From Porpolomopsis calyptriformis (Eukaryota; Basidiomycota; Agaricomycetes; Agaricales; Hygrophoraceae), in the NCBI GenBank assembly GCA_951640195.1, contig OX621164.1:3205098-3269097 (forward strand): a stretch of DNA of 64,000 bases, written 5' to 3'. Within the stretch, counting starts at the first letter, position 1. Each line of letters starts with the position of its first letter. Made by a program: the position numbers and the translations under genes. Under the pieces are notes generated by a model. The model saw only the letters and a list, made by a program, of their open reading frames with translations, did not search any database and was not told the origin of the DNA. Positions 10,731-21,700 of the stretch are shown here, piece after piece.

Positions 10731-10737
10731 TTTTATA
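10731..10737 (-). promoter_or_regulatory. TATA box of antisense LTR-A gene (copy 1)
   Basis: TATAAAAGG on the minus strand, about 49 bp before the ATG at 10682. Conserved in copies 2 and 3 as CTTTTATATG on the plus strand. Confidence 0.6.
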
Positions 10738-11039
10738 TGCTCAGACACAAAGGGAAGACCAAAAGGAGGTTCCTCAGTCAAAGAAGAGAAACCCAATACG
10801 CCGGACAAGAGATAGAAACAGCGGCGATCTCATGACTAGAAGAATAATAGGAACCAGTCATGAGACAGCACAGCCTGATACTGCAGAAGGCTATGCCCAA
10901 TAGAGTTGAGTCATCAAAACAACACAGCCTTCCGCAGTATGACTAAGAACAATGGCAAACCTTAAACCGGAGGCTGTGAACAATAGAAAATGGGGTGACT
11001 GCGGAAGCTGACTCATAGTGACTCCTAATTTAGAAATAC

Positions 11040-11047
11040 TATATAAA
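11040..11047 (+). promoter_or_regulatory. sense-strand TATA box of LTR A1
   Basis: TATATAAA followed by CCCTGAGGGCGAAGCGG, kept in all four LTR-A copies. Its place 350 bp before the LTR end fits a retroelement promoter at the U3/R border. Confidence 0.5.
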
Positions 11048-12271
11048 CCCTGAGGGCGAAGCGGATCATCACTTCGTCCTCCTGTGAGATTACTTGTAGT
11101 AGCACGAACGCAATCAGAATCATCAGACTTCTTTTCCATCAGAACAAGAAAAGAGAAACACAAAACACAACTACTGAGCCAACCGTTCATGCCCATATTC
11201 CCTAAACTCTCAGCAGAGGCACGCAATGGATTCAACCTGCAGAACAACTTCTTTGTAGAAGTAAAACTTAATTCAGAAGGAATCATCACTCTATATGAAG
11301 ATGTCCCTGTCAGAACCTTCTTCTACATCCTACTAGACTTATTGAGCTCCAAGGCCTGCCTTGTGATTAACGAAAAGACTTGCAACTACAGTTGTGACAC
11401 TAGTCCTTGATGACAGCCAGTGGTCCGACAGACAAAAGATTACTTATGTCTTGTTGTTCATGAAGATCAGTGTTGCCCAGTCATGGGCTCGACAGCAGAC
11501 CCAAGAGTTCAATCGTGTCCAATGGGTTGGAGCCAACTACGAGGACTTTATGGAAGAAATCGAGGAATGCTTCGGAGATGTTGATGCTAAGGCGACAGCA
11601 CAGGTCAAAATACAAAAGGTAACACAAGGATCTTCTACTGTGGACAATTATAATGTACGGTTTGGAGCTCTCACAGAAGAAACCAGATTTAACGATGACG
11701 CACTCAAAACTTTTTACCGGAATGGCCTCGATCCCCGGATCCTCAAAAGGATCTATGCTCTTGATCCCATCCCAGCCACCCTCAACACTCGGAAGCGAAA
11801 AGCTTCCATCTTCAATTGACAACGTCTCGAACTTGCACTTGAGCGTCATGCTGCTCCCCGGAGTAACTACTACACTCCCAGGGAAACCATGGCTTGAACG
11901 ACAACCTGAACTCCCTCCTCTGCTCCTGTCAAACAGGAGACAACTTCCTCTTCATCAATATTGCATGTTCCGAGAGGCAACTGCTATCGCTGCAGAGAAC
12001 CAGGTCATTGGGCGAACAAGTGTCCAAATACCTCTTTCACCCCTTCTTTGTCAGTGCACCCACTGAGTAGTGCCCCTGCCGGACGATGAGGAGGAAGACC
12101 AAACACAGGGCGAGGTTGAGGACGAAGCATATGAGGTGTTGAGACGGAATGAGTCGATGAGATGGTTTCCCCAGCTACTATGGAGGAAACTATCCGAGTG
12201 GTGGACAACTGCGGGATCGATTGCTGGCCGAAAGAGAGAAAAGCTCAGCTCATCAAGGAACTGAAAGAACA

Positions 12272-12281
12272 GGGTTTTTAA
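12272..12281 (+). promoter_or_regulatory. candidate -1 ribosomal frameshift site, chromovirus 1 gag/pol
   Basis: Zero frame is CAG GGT TTT TAA. The heptamer G-GGT-TTT fits the X-XXY-YYZ rule, and slipping back one base gives ACA GGG TTT TTA, which is exactly the pol frame. Chromovirus 2 has the same site at 48416. Confidence 0.55.
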
Positions 12282-15200
12282 GGAGTCCGAACGTTTCGCC
12301 TGCTGTTACGGACGTATCTACTCAAGAATGTATCATCACTCCATGCAATCTATTTCGAATTCTTGGTACTCTTGAAGAAGGCAATCTTGGACTCATTTTG
12401 GACATTTGGATTGAAGCTACCGACACTGGTCGACGTGTTCCGGCCACTGCTCTGGTTGATAGTGGAGCCTCTGGAAATTTCATGGATGAATCCTTCGCAA
12501 CTCGCCACAATTTTACTCTAACACGATTGGAAACTCCAATCCCCATATGGAATGCCGATGGATCTGAAAACCGAGGTGGACCCATCAAGAACGATATTGA
12601 TATTTGGTTAGAGGCTCCTGGAGGACACAATGAATGGATCCGATTGGAAGTGACCGATCTCGGATCTAAGATGGATATTATCCTCGGCTTCCTGTGGCTC
12701 AAAAAGCACAACCCCAACATCGATTGGAAAGAGGCAACACTGGCTCTGGATAGCAAAGATTTCCCTCTTCCACGATGGATAGTCAGCGATGCAGAGTCAC
12801 CGGGAATGAAATCGGTCACGCTGGCCATGAATCGACGTGTATCGAAGTTAGATGAATCCCGAGCCAGCACGGTGGAAGAAGATATGCGAAAGTTTGTACC
12901 GGAGGTATACTGGAAAGACTACTCTAGCGTCTTTGCCAAAGAATCCTTTGACCGCCTTCCACCGCATTCGGAATTCGACTACGCCATAGAACTGGACGAA
13001 ACCTTCAGACCAGTCAAGGGCACGAAATATGCAATGTCCCCTCTTGAGATGGATCACTTACACAAGTTCATTGACGAAAACCTATCCACTGGACGAATAC
13101 GAACTTCCAAGTCAAAACAAGTCTCTCCATTCTTCTTTGGAAAGAAAGCCAAAGAAGTAAATGCTAAAGGTAAGAACGCTGGCTTACGCCCTATCGAAGA
13201 TTACCGCTACCTTAACGAACACACGGTCCCTGACCATTATCCCCTCCCTCTACTCCACCAAATCCTCCAACAACCAAAGCTTTTGATAGCATCTCTGTTT
13301 ACGGTCATGGATATCTGATGGGGATTCAACAACGTCAGGATTAAGGAAGGCGACGAATGGAAAGCCGCTTTTATCACTGAAGCAGGCACCTTCGAACCCA
13401 CCATTATATTCTTTGGTTTGCGAAACTCTCTAGCCACCTTTTAACGGATGATCGATACAAGATTTAAGGAAGTTCTAGACTCTGGAAATGTTTTCATCTA
13501 TATCGATGACATGCTTGTTTGTGGAGACGATTTACAGGAACTGCGATACTGGACCTTCAAAACCTTGGATATTATGAAGAAACACAGACTTTCGTGTAAA
13601 CCCGTCAAATGCCAATTCGAGAAGGAAGAAGTTATTTATCTCAGAGTTGTCCTATCCAAAGGATGAATCACCACCAATCTGAAGAAAGTCAATGCTATCA
13701 TGTCTTGGCCTATTCCAGAAATGGTGAAACAACTCCAATCCTTCTTGGGTAGTGTGAACTTTTGGCAAAGATATATCAAGGGTTTCTCCAAAGTCGCTAC
13801 CCCTCTCTACGAACTCTTGCACAATGGAACTATGTGGGAATGGACTCCCCAAAGACAGGAAGCCTTCGACAACATCAAGACCCTCTTAACGAACGCACCT
13901 GTCCTTCATATTCCTGATCGCGATCTCCCTTATTATCTAGAGACTGACACCTCCATCATTGGAATCGCAGGAATACTCTCCCAGCTTCACAATGGACATT
14001 GGAAACCTGTTGGCTATCACTCAAGATCTACCTCTCCTGCCAAAAAGAACTACCCAACCCACGATCTAGAGCTCCTGGTGATCATCGACTCTTTCAAACA
14101 ATGGCGCCACCTCCTTGAAGGGGCAAGACATGATATTCTCATCAGAACAGACAGTTTGGCTTTACAATATTTCTCCAAGAATCTTCGCTTGTTGAATCGC
14201 CAAACTCATTGGTCTGAGTATCTGTCCAGATTCAGGTTCAAAATCGAGTACGTTCCAGGCAGGAAGAACAAGGCTGACGGCCTGTCTAGACGCCCTGATT
14301 ACTTGCCTAGCGTCGAAGCTGATATGGAGAACGAAGTTCTGATAGTGTGTGACCGATGGATTAATTCAATTGTCAAGTTGTCGAATTCAAGTCTTCTCTC
14401 TAGATTACACTTCAAAATCCCACTCCCACAGAAGATCCAAGATAAACTCAAGGATGCCTCACTCGCTTGGACCCAAGCTGATGGGCTTGTACGCAATGTT
14501 GAAGGTCGGATAGTGGTGCCAGAGGAAGTATCTTTGCGCACAGACATTATACGACTGTCCCATGCCTACCCCCACACTGGCCACCCTGGCATTGAGAAGA
14601 CGAAGGAACTCGTACTTCATAACTTTATTTGGGATGGTGCCCCACAAGACATCACCAACTATGTTCGATCCTGTCCAGCTTGTCAACAAAACAAGAACTT
14701 CCCCTCGAAGCCATCAGGACTACTCCAACCCATACCCCCTTCTACAGAACCATGGAAAGAAATCACTGTCGATCTCATTGTCCAACTCCCCAAGTCACAA
14801 GGCTATGATGCTGTGATGGTCGTTGTCGATTGCTTCACTAAACGTGCTCACTTTATTCTGACAACCTCCAATCTTTGATCAGAAGGCGCTGTGAAACTCT
14901 TTCGGAATCATGTCTGGAAACATCATGGATGGCCCCAAAAGGTTATATCTGATCGTGGAGTGCAATTTGCGTCCAAATTCACAGAAGCCCTCAATAACTC
15001 CTTAGGAATTATCTCCGGTCTCTCCACTGCGTATCATCCCCAAACAGATGGTCAAACGGAACGTACCAATCAAGAACTCGAGGTTTACTTACGTTTCTAT
15101 ACCAACTTCATGCAAGATGACTGGTTGGAATGGCTTGCTTCTGTGGAATTTGCCTACAACAATCGACAACACTCTGCAACTTCACAATCACCATTCTATA

Positions 15201-15822
15201 TGGAATACAGACGTCATCCCCACCTTCCCACGACTATTCTGGATCAAAGCAATGTACCCACAGCCAATACCTTTCACAAACGCCTCACGCGCGTACAGCA
15301 AAATGCCGAACGATCCTTACAGAAGACAACGGAATCAATGAAGAAATATACTGATCACAAATGGAAACCCTCACCCTCCTACGAAGAAGGAGATCTGGTC
15401 TGGTTGGACACCAAGAATATCAAGACGACACAACCCTCAAAGAAGCTCGACAACCGACGGACCGGACCATTCAAGGTCCTGAAGAAGATATTAGACCTTG
15501 CCTATCTGATCGATATCCCCAGAACATGGAGGCTACACCCAGTCTTTCATGTTTCACTCCTGAGACCCAACGTCGGAAATGAATCGCTCCACCCTGATGT
15601 CATCGACACATCACGGCCTCCTCCTGATCTGATCGAAAACAAAGAAGAATACGAGGTTGAATCCATATTACAACATTCCGGAGCTAAATGATGCTGAAAA
15701 TACTTGGTCAAATGGAAAGGCTATCTGATTGAAGAAGCCACTTGGGAAGATCGATTGAACATTTTACGACATGCCAAGGAAATTGTGAAGACATACGAAG
15801 ACTCAATTCAAATGGCGACCTG
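12282..15822 (+). pseudogene. chromovirus 1 pol (protease, RT, RNase H, integrase, chromodomain)
   Basis: Domains in order: aspartic protease with DSGAS (about 12458); RT with SPFFFGKK, MDI and catalytic YIDD (about 13499); RNase H starting LETDTS (about 13940); HHCC integrase zinc site (HPGIEKT...CPACQQ, 14570-14690); catalytic DDE core with TVDLI (14770), ISDRG (14950) and TERTNQE (15060); C-terminal chromodomain (YLVKWKGY...TWEDRLN, 15695-15800). In-frame stops at 13316, 13441, 13664, 14876 and 15689 kill it; the TAA at 13441 is a CAA to TAA change. The chromodomain places it in the chromoviruses, which target heterochromatin. Confidence 0.9.
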
Positions 15823-15967
15823 ATTCTATTCATTCATTTGTCATCATCCCATCTGCCAAGAATTGACCTCTATTTTTAGAACCACTCCTTATAAACTGCG
15901 AAACGTCTCCACTTTCCTTCACGACTCAATAACTTTGTTGCAACCAAAACACTGCAACAACTTTATC

Positions 15968-16698
15968 ATGCCCGCTATGCGATCCACACGATCCCCCTCC
16001 CCTCAAGTCGCCATCCGGCGTTCTGGATGAATTCCTTTGTCCGCCATCTGCTCCCCCACTCCCGGTCCCTCCACTTCTGCCTCCTCCACTCGGCAATTAC
16101 GTCGACAAGCTCGCGCACGTGCAGAAGATTTCTTTGGTCCTACTCAAACTCCTCCCCCCAAAGATCCCGCTGTCACCATCTCCCGCCTCACAGTCCACAG
16201 CAACAGCGTTAGCAACTGGAACCGTGAACTTCATCAAGAACGTGAAGTCCTACAAGCTGAACTCAAGGCATCAGAAAAAAGCACTCTATTTTGGAAGAAT
16301 CGTTGGGATCAGAGCGAGTTGAAAGTTTGGGAGCTCCAGCGACAGAAGAGACGAATGTGGGTTGACTGCTACGACGTCACCACCCGCGCCATCATCGCCA
16401 AGCTCGTAGAAGAGAGTCGTCGAAGTGAACGGCTCACCAGAGAAGACTTCCTTCAGGCGCAATGGGACCTCGCGACAATGGAAACGTTGATCGAGTATGG
16501 AGCATCAGTTGAATACCCCATCAATCTCGACTTGGAGTATCCCGACGACAACGATGACGTCGCGACAGTCCAAGCCCCCTCCCCCGTCGAAGCGACTTTG
16601 GAAGTTGAACTCATCGCTTCCCCCTCAGTGGCCGTCGAGGCCCCCGCCACTGAGGAAATCCCAACTCAGGCCTCAGAAGATGAAACAACCGACACCGC
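15968..16698 (+). pseudogene. chromovirus 1 ORF3 (post-pol coiled-coil protein), split by element C1
   Basis: A separate open frame begins ATG at 15968 (MPAMRSTRSPSPQ), 145 bp after pol. One TGA at 16028 probably arose from CGA. It then runs open to 16698, where C1 is inserted; the end lies after C1 as CCAAGTTTGA (stop near 25587). The protein has basic RRQARARAEDFFGP, a long Gln/Glu/Arg helix (about 16230-16460) and an acidic Pro-rich tail. Not part of canonical gag-pol. Chromovirus 2 has a counterpart at 52117. Function unknown. Confidence 0.6.
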
Positions 16699-17307
16699 TG
16701 ATATGACCCCTCCATCCCCTGAGCACTGTATATTCAACTATATGAATACTAGACGCCTACCAAGTCCTTCGAACACGAACTCGAACCCTCCGAACACTCC
16801 CGATAGCTCCCGAATGTCCCGAACGACTTCGAGAATCATCGAACGCTCCGAACGCGATCAAAGCTTTCCGAACGCGAATGAAAGTTTGTATATCAAAGGG
16901 AAGACACTATTTAAAGGCATCAGTTCTCTTCTATTTCTCCCTTTTTCATTCGATTCCTTCATTCCTATTCACTACTTTCCCCTTAGATCATTAGAGAGGC
17001 TCCCCTTTTATCATATACACTCAAAGGGATCCTTGTACTAGAAGATATATATACTGTATGTTGTAGCTAGTGATAAAACAAGTTAGATATTTGCTTCTCT
17101 CTCGCTCTCGAGTCTAGATCCTCTTTAGATCTTCTAAGACTTCCTCTTTCGACTTTCTGATCCTTCCGATTCCCCGATCGATCTCGTTCGCGAATGGTCG
17201 AAGACTCCCTTTCCACGATTATCGATCATAGACTGTGTCGAGACTCTTTATAGTCATCCTCGCACCTTGTTCTGTGTTCGGTTCTCATACACGAAGCAGA
17301 CGTATCA
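16699..17307 (+). repeat. 5' LTR of C1
   Basis: Starts TGATATGACCCC and ends GACGTATCA, with short inverted ends TGATACG/CGTATCA. The 3' copy has the same length, about 97 percent alike by eye; differences are mainly C/T and G/A. Confidence 0.9.
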
Positions 17308-17310
17308 TTT

Positions 17311-17328
17311 TGGAGCCCACCGTGAGGG
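17311..17328 (+). promoter_or_regulatory. primer-binding site of C1 (tRNA type, possibly Lys)
   Basis: TGGAGCCCACCGTGAGGG begins three bases after the LTR. It reads like the 3' end complement of a tRNA ending in CCA. The resemblance to Lys-type sites (TGGCGCCCA...) is an inference. Confidence 0.5.
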
Positions 17329-17574
17329 CCCACTATTAAATCTTAAAAGATTCCTTCGACTCAGTCCTTCGAACCGCCATTCCCGATGCACAATCAAGTC
17401 ACTCGAAGTACTACCCTACGAGATAGATTCACTCGGAACACTAATCCGACCCAACTGACACTTCCCAACTCTCCAATAAATTGAAATTCAACTTCGATCG
17501 AAAATCCCGATTCGCCCGACGAACCAACCTCTACTATATCACTTTTGTCTTTATCCTCGATTTCTACGACAACA

Positions 17575-18738
17575 ATGACGACTCCACCAACTCTAGTTAT
17601 GCCCGCTCGCGGTCACTCGACCACCCCAAAGTTCAACCCTGAACAACCTCATGAACTTCGAAGATACTTCCAAGACCTCAGAGGTCTTTTCACTAATTGT
17701 AGCATCACCGACGACGATGCTAAGAAGACTTACGCCTGCAAGTACGTCGACATCGATACCTCCGAACTCTGGGAATACCAAACGGAGTTCCAAGCTGGAC
17801 ATACGTTCAATGAATTTGTCGCTGCTATTTACAAGCTCTACCCAGGATCGGAAGACGATCAAAAGTGGTCCATTGCCAACATGGACAAAATAGTCAGAGA
17901 ACAGCTTCGATTAGGGATCATGAACACGAACGAACTCAGAGCGTATTTCCGATCATTTCTTGCTATTACTAAATTCCTGCGATCGAAGAATAGAATCTCC
18001 GAAGCGGAACAAAGTCACGCCTTCGTCCGAGGATTCCAACCCGAACTCTGGTCTAGGATCGTCCGACGACTGGAAATCAAGTTCCCCGATCACTTCCCCG
18101 ACGATCCTTATGGGGTAAACGATATCAACGAGGCGGCTCATTTTGTTCTATATGGAACATCTCCGAACACCTTTCTACCACGCGAAACGACGACTTCGAC
18201 GACGACTACTACCCCTGCCACTAAACAAGAAGACCTCAGTGTCTTCATGGAAAAACTAATGACTACGTTGGTCAAAACCCTGGACAATAGAGGTCCCCTG
18301 AAACGAAACCTGCCCCCTCGAACACCACAAACTTCAGATCGACGACCCAACGCTCCTGACCCATTCGAGCCGAAAACTTGCGTCTTCTGCGGAAGTCCCG
18401 ATCACTTCATCGGAAGCTGCCCAACCTGCTGCGAATATATCCAGAACAGTCGATGCAAGAAGAACTTCAAAGGAAGGATCGTACTCCCGAATGACAGGTT
18501 TGTCCCCCAGCAAATGCCAGGAAAAACCTTGAAAGAACGAATGGACGAATGGTACAAGCAAAACCCAACTCCGACCGCTGGAATGATGTATGGAATTTCA
18601 GCTGGTATCCAACGCGACCCAGCGACCGAAACCTATCAACTATCCGCCGACGAACGGATCGCTGCTCTCGAAAAGGAGATTTTCGCGTTAAGGAGTAAGA
18701 AGACGTTCGATGGAGTAGAGATAGTTCGGCCTCGATGA
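17575..18738 (+). CDS. C1 gag
   Basis: Capsid-nucleocapsid protein of 387 aa, open from ATG 17575 (MTTPPTLVMPARGHS) to TGA 18736-18738. Residues 20-200 form the capsid-like helical part (FNPEQPHELRRYFQDL; ELWEYQTEFQAG). A Thr-rich stretch follows near 18185-18230. One zinc knuckle CVFCGSPDHFIGSC (CX2CX4HX4C) is at about 18378-18420. The C-terminal helix ends EIFALRSKKTFDG. Pol continues in the same frame after the stop. C2 carries a stop at the same place. This is the best-preserved gag of the window. Confidence 0.85.
   Translation: MTTPPTLVMPARGHSTTPKFNPEQPHELRRYFQDLRGLFTNCSITDDDAKKTYACKYVDIDTSELWEYQTEFQAGHTFNEFVAAIYKLYPGSEDDQKWSIANMDKIVREQLRLGIMNTNELRAYFRSFLAITKFLRSKNRISEAEQSHAFVRGFQPELWSRIVRRLEIKFPDHFPDDPYGVNDINEAAHFVLYGTSPNTFLPRETTTSTTTTTPATKQEDLSVFMEKLMTTLVKTLDNRGPLKRNLPPRTPQTSDRRPNAPDPFEPKTCVFCGSPDHFIGSCPTCCEYIQNSRCKKNFKGRIVLPNDRFVPQQMPGKTLKERMDEWYKQNPTPTAGMMYGISAGIQRDPATETYQLSADERIAALEKEIFALRSKKTFDGVEIVRPR
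18736..18738 (+). promoter_or_regulatory. in-frame gag/pol stop, candidate readthrough codon
   Basis: CGA TGA CAA GAA, with pol open in the same frame afterwards. The matching site in C2 reads TGA TAA CAA GAA. A stop kept at one site with no frame change suggests suppression rather than decay. TGA followed by C is a known leaky context. Confidence 0.4.
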
Positions 18739-21700
18739 CAAGAACCCGAAAAAGAGAAAGCGACCGACAAACCATCAAACGCTCCAACCACGACCACCCC
18801 GACTCAGCCGACTACGACGGAACATCCATTCGTGAAAGCAAAAGAGTCCAACTACATACCGCCCCACGTCTGGAACTTTGGCTCTCTGATGGCGAAAAGA
18901 GACAGAGACCCCTCGTACCACACTCAAGCGCCGATCCAAGATGCCAAGATCGCCTCTGACGTCTATACTCGTTTGATGAAAACCCCTTGCATCACGCTTT
19001 CCCCTGAAGAGTTGTTATCCCTCTCACCCGAAGTCCGATCGAAGGTTCGAGAGGCAGTAACCCCTAAACGAACTCAGCCACCTAGTCGACCGATCGCGGT
19101 CAAAACCGTCGAAGTGGAAGCAATTCCGAACGACGCCCTCCCTTATTGCGACGACGATTGCTCGATCACCGTGCCCAACCCCTACGAATCATATTTGAAC
19201 ACTCTCTCATCCGACGAAACCCCTCACACCGTTACCGTCGCAAAGGAATCGCACGCTCTCCAATCGATCATAAAGAAACGATTGAATGCATTGTCAATCC
19301 CGGATCTCAGATAATCGCTATGTCTAAAGCCGTTTGTCACAACCTAGGACTGATCTACGACCCAACTATCCAACTAAACATGCAATCGGCCAACGGCAAA
19401 ATAGACCAGTTGTTAGGTCTCGCGAGAAATGTCCCCTGTCAGATTGGCGACATAACCCTGTACCTTCAAATCCACGTCATTCGCGCTCCCGCCTACGATA
19501 TCTTGCTCGGAAGACCGTTCAACATTTTAGCTCAAAGCCTCATCAAGAACTTCACCGACGAAAACCAGACGATCACCATTTGCGATCCGAATAGCGGAAG
19601 GACCATCACGATTCTGACAGTTCCACAAGGACTGCTGAAGCACCATTCGGATTTTCGCTCATCAAGGATTTGATTCCTGATCAAGGAGAGATCGTGATAA
19701 TTCTAGATTACGACCACGCTACGTCTATGCTATCTGTCAATTCCTGTGCGCCTCTATGCACAACAAATAAAGTTTCAACAGTTTCCCACGCTTATTTATC
19801 CGCTTGTGACCTCCCCGACCTTATCTCTAAATCTCGATCAACTAGCGATCGACCTTCCATTTCCGACTGTCTCGATCGATCGATGGAAATTGCAACCTTC
19901 CTTGCATTGAAAAAGAAATATAAACCCATCTCGAAGAAAGTTCGCTCTGTAGTAGCTGAACTCCCCGACAAGTTCTGAATCATTCAGAAAATCCTTGGCG
20001 ATCCACTCATGAATATGCCAACACTCGACCCGAACCCCCCCACGTTTACCCCAACTGAACGATATACGATCGAACGGATGGAGCTTTTCGATAAAGCTCA
20101 CCCCGGAGATTTCCTTTGGCCTCAAGAAAGGGCCCTCCTTCACAATTTCATGAGAAAACAAGATCTCGCCTTCACCTGGAACAACTCCGAACGAGGATGT
20201 TTCAGATCCGACTTTTTCCCTCCCGTCGATCTCCCAGTCATACCACATACGCCCTGGGTACAAAAGAATATTCCGATTCCCCCAGGGATCTACCATGAAG
20301 TATGTAAAGTTATCCAGCGAAAAATCGACGCTGGTGTCTACGAACCCTCGAACTCCTCCTACCAATCGCGATGGTTCACCATTCTAAAGAAAGGAGGAAA
20401 AGAACTTAGAATCGTTCACAGTCTCGAACCACTTAATCAAGTAACGATTTGACATTCGGGAGTGACGCCAATCCCCGAACACTTGGCCGAACAGTTCGGG
20501 GGTCGATCCTGCGGCGCTATGTTCGATCTGTACGTCGGATATGACGAACGAGTGATTGCGCCTTCGTCTCGCGATTTAACCACGTTCCAAACACCCTATG
20601 GGGCTCATCGACTAGTTACCCTACCCATGGGATGGACCAACTCTGTGCCTGTTTTTCACGACGACGTCACCTATATCCTCCAACCGGAGATTCCTGAGTT
20701 TACAATCCCCTATATCGACGATATCCCTGTGAAGGGTCCCGCGACTCGATACATACTCCCCGATGGATCCTATGAAACGATTCCCGAAAACGATAGAATT
20801 CGACGATTCGTATGGGAACACTTCGGGAATCTGAATCAGATAGTCCAGCGAATGAAATATTGTGGTGGAACGATGTTAGGCTATAAATCGTTCTTGTGCG
20901 CAGAAGAAACCACCGTTCTTGGACATCGATGTACTCACTTAGGACGACTACCCGACGAATCACGCGTATCTGCGATCCGAAATTGGGGTCCCTGTAAAGA
21001 CCTCTCCGAAGTTTGAGCCTTCCTTGGCACTATTGGCGTCGTTCAGATATTCATTCGCAACTTCGCGCATCGAGCGAACCACCTAGTCAAGCTCACTAGG
21101 AAGGATATGCCCTTCGAATTCGGTCCCGATCAACTCACCGCTCAAGAGGACTTGAAACAAGCTCTTCTAGAATCGCCCACTCTGTGAGTTCTCGATTATA
21201 CTTCTGACGCCCCTGTCATACTCGCCGTCGACACCTCCTATATCGTGGTTGGCTTTCATCTCTGCCAATGCGATCCCGACGACCCGAAGAAATGGTACTA
21301 TAATCGATTCAGTTCGATCACATTGAACGATCGAGAAAGAAGGTTCTCTCAGCCGAAACTCGAAATCTACGGTCTCTATCGAGCTTTGCGATCGCTCTGA
21401 CTCTACCTCATCGGTGTGCGGAACCTCATTATAGAAGTCGACGCCTGCTATATCAAGGGAATGCTAGCGAACCCAGACATCGCGCTGCAAGCTAGTATTA
21501 ACAGATGGATCGTAGTGATCCTAACGTTCCATTTTACCTTGGTACACGTCGCTGGTTCGAACCACAGTCCCGACGGTCTCTCTCGACGCCCCCGACAGCC
21601 CGATGACCAAGACGACAAAGAACCGATCGATAAAGACTTCGACAATTGGATCGATTGCGTCCACGGACTAATGCACCATATCAACGATTCGCCCGCGCCC

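Larger units (their letters stand above)
9693..11399 (+). mobile_element. solo LTR A1 (1707 bp) carrying an antisense gene
   Basis: Begins TGTCATGA and ends TTGTGACA, flanked by the perfect 5-bp duplication CTAGT. Two further complete copies are at 27945-29653 and 56576-58278, each with its own 5-bp duplication (CTTCT, AACAT). There is no direct repeat at its ends, so it is one LTR, not a small two-LTR element. A sense-strand TATATAAA at 11040-11047 leaves about 350 bp to the end, as in a U3-R-U5 layout. Confidence 0.85.
9415..12281 (+). pseudogene. chromovirus 1 gag, interrupted by solo LTR A1
   Basis: Gag capsid-nucleocapsid protein. The visible N-terminal part starts MSGTSTNAPT at 9415 and may begin earlier, since an open frame extends up to about 9060 with one stop. 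It has a Q-rich coiled-coil stretch with a TAA (9538), then KIAKPDEYDG (capsid start). LTR A1 interrupts the frame between 9692 and 11400; the two sides join in frame across duplication CTAGT. Capsid sequence continues 11400-11800, then a frameshift. A zinc knuckle CYRCREPGHWANKC (CX2CX4HX4C) lies at 11960-12015. The last codons are CAG GGT TTT TAA at the frameshift site. Several stops show it is dead. Confidence 0.8.

Noticed and set aside
9693..11399. LTR A as a small complete TRIM-type element with two LTRs
   Set aside because: No direct repeat between its two ends; only the TG/CA ends and TGTCA/TGACA inverted tips match, so it is a single LTR.
15968..16698. Envelope-like gene in chromovirus 1 ORF3
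   Set aside because: No signal peptide or membrane segment; the sequence is a basic coiled coil with an acidic tail.
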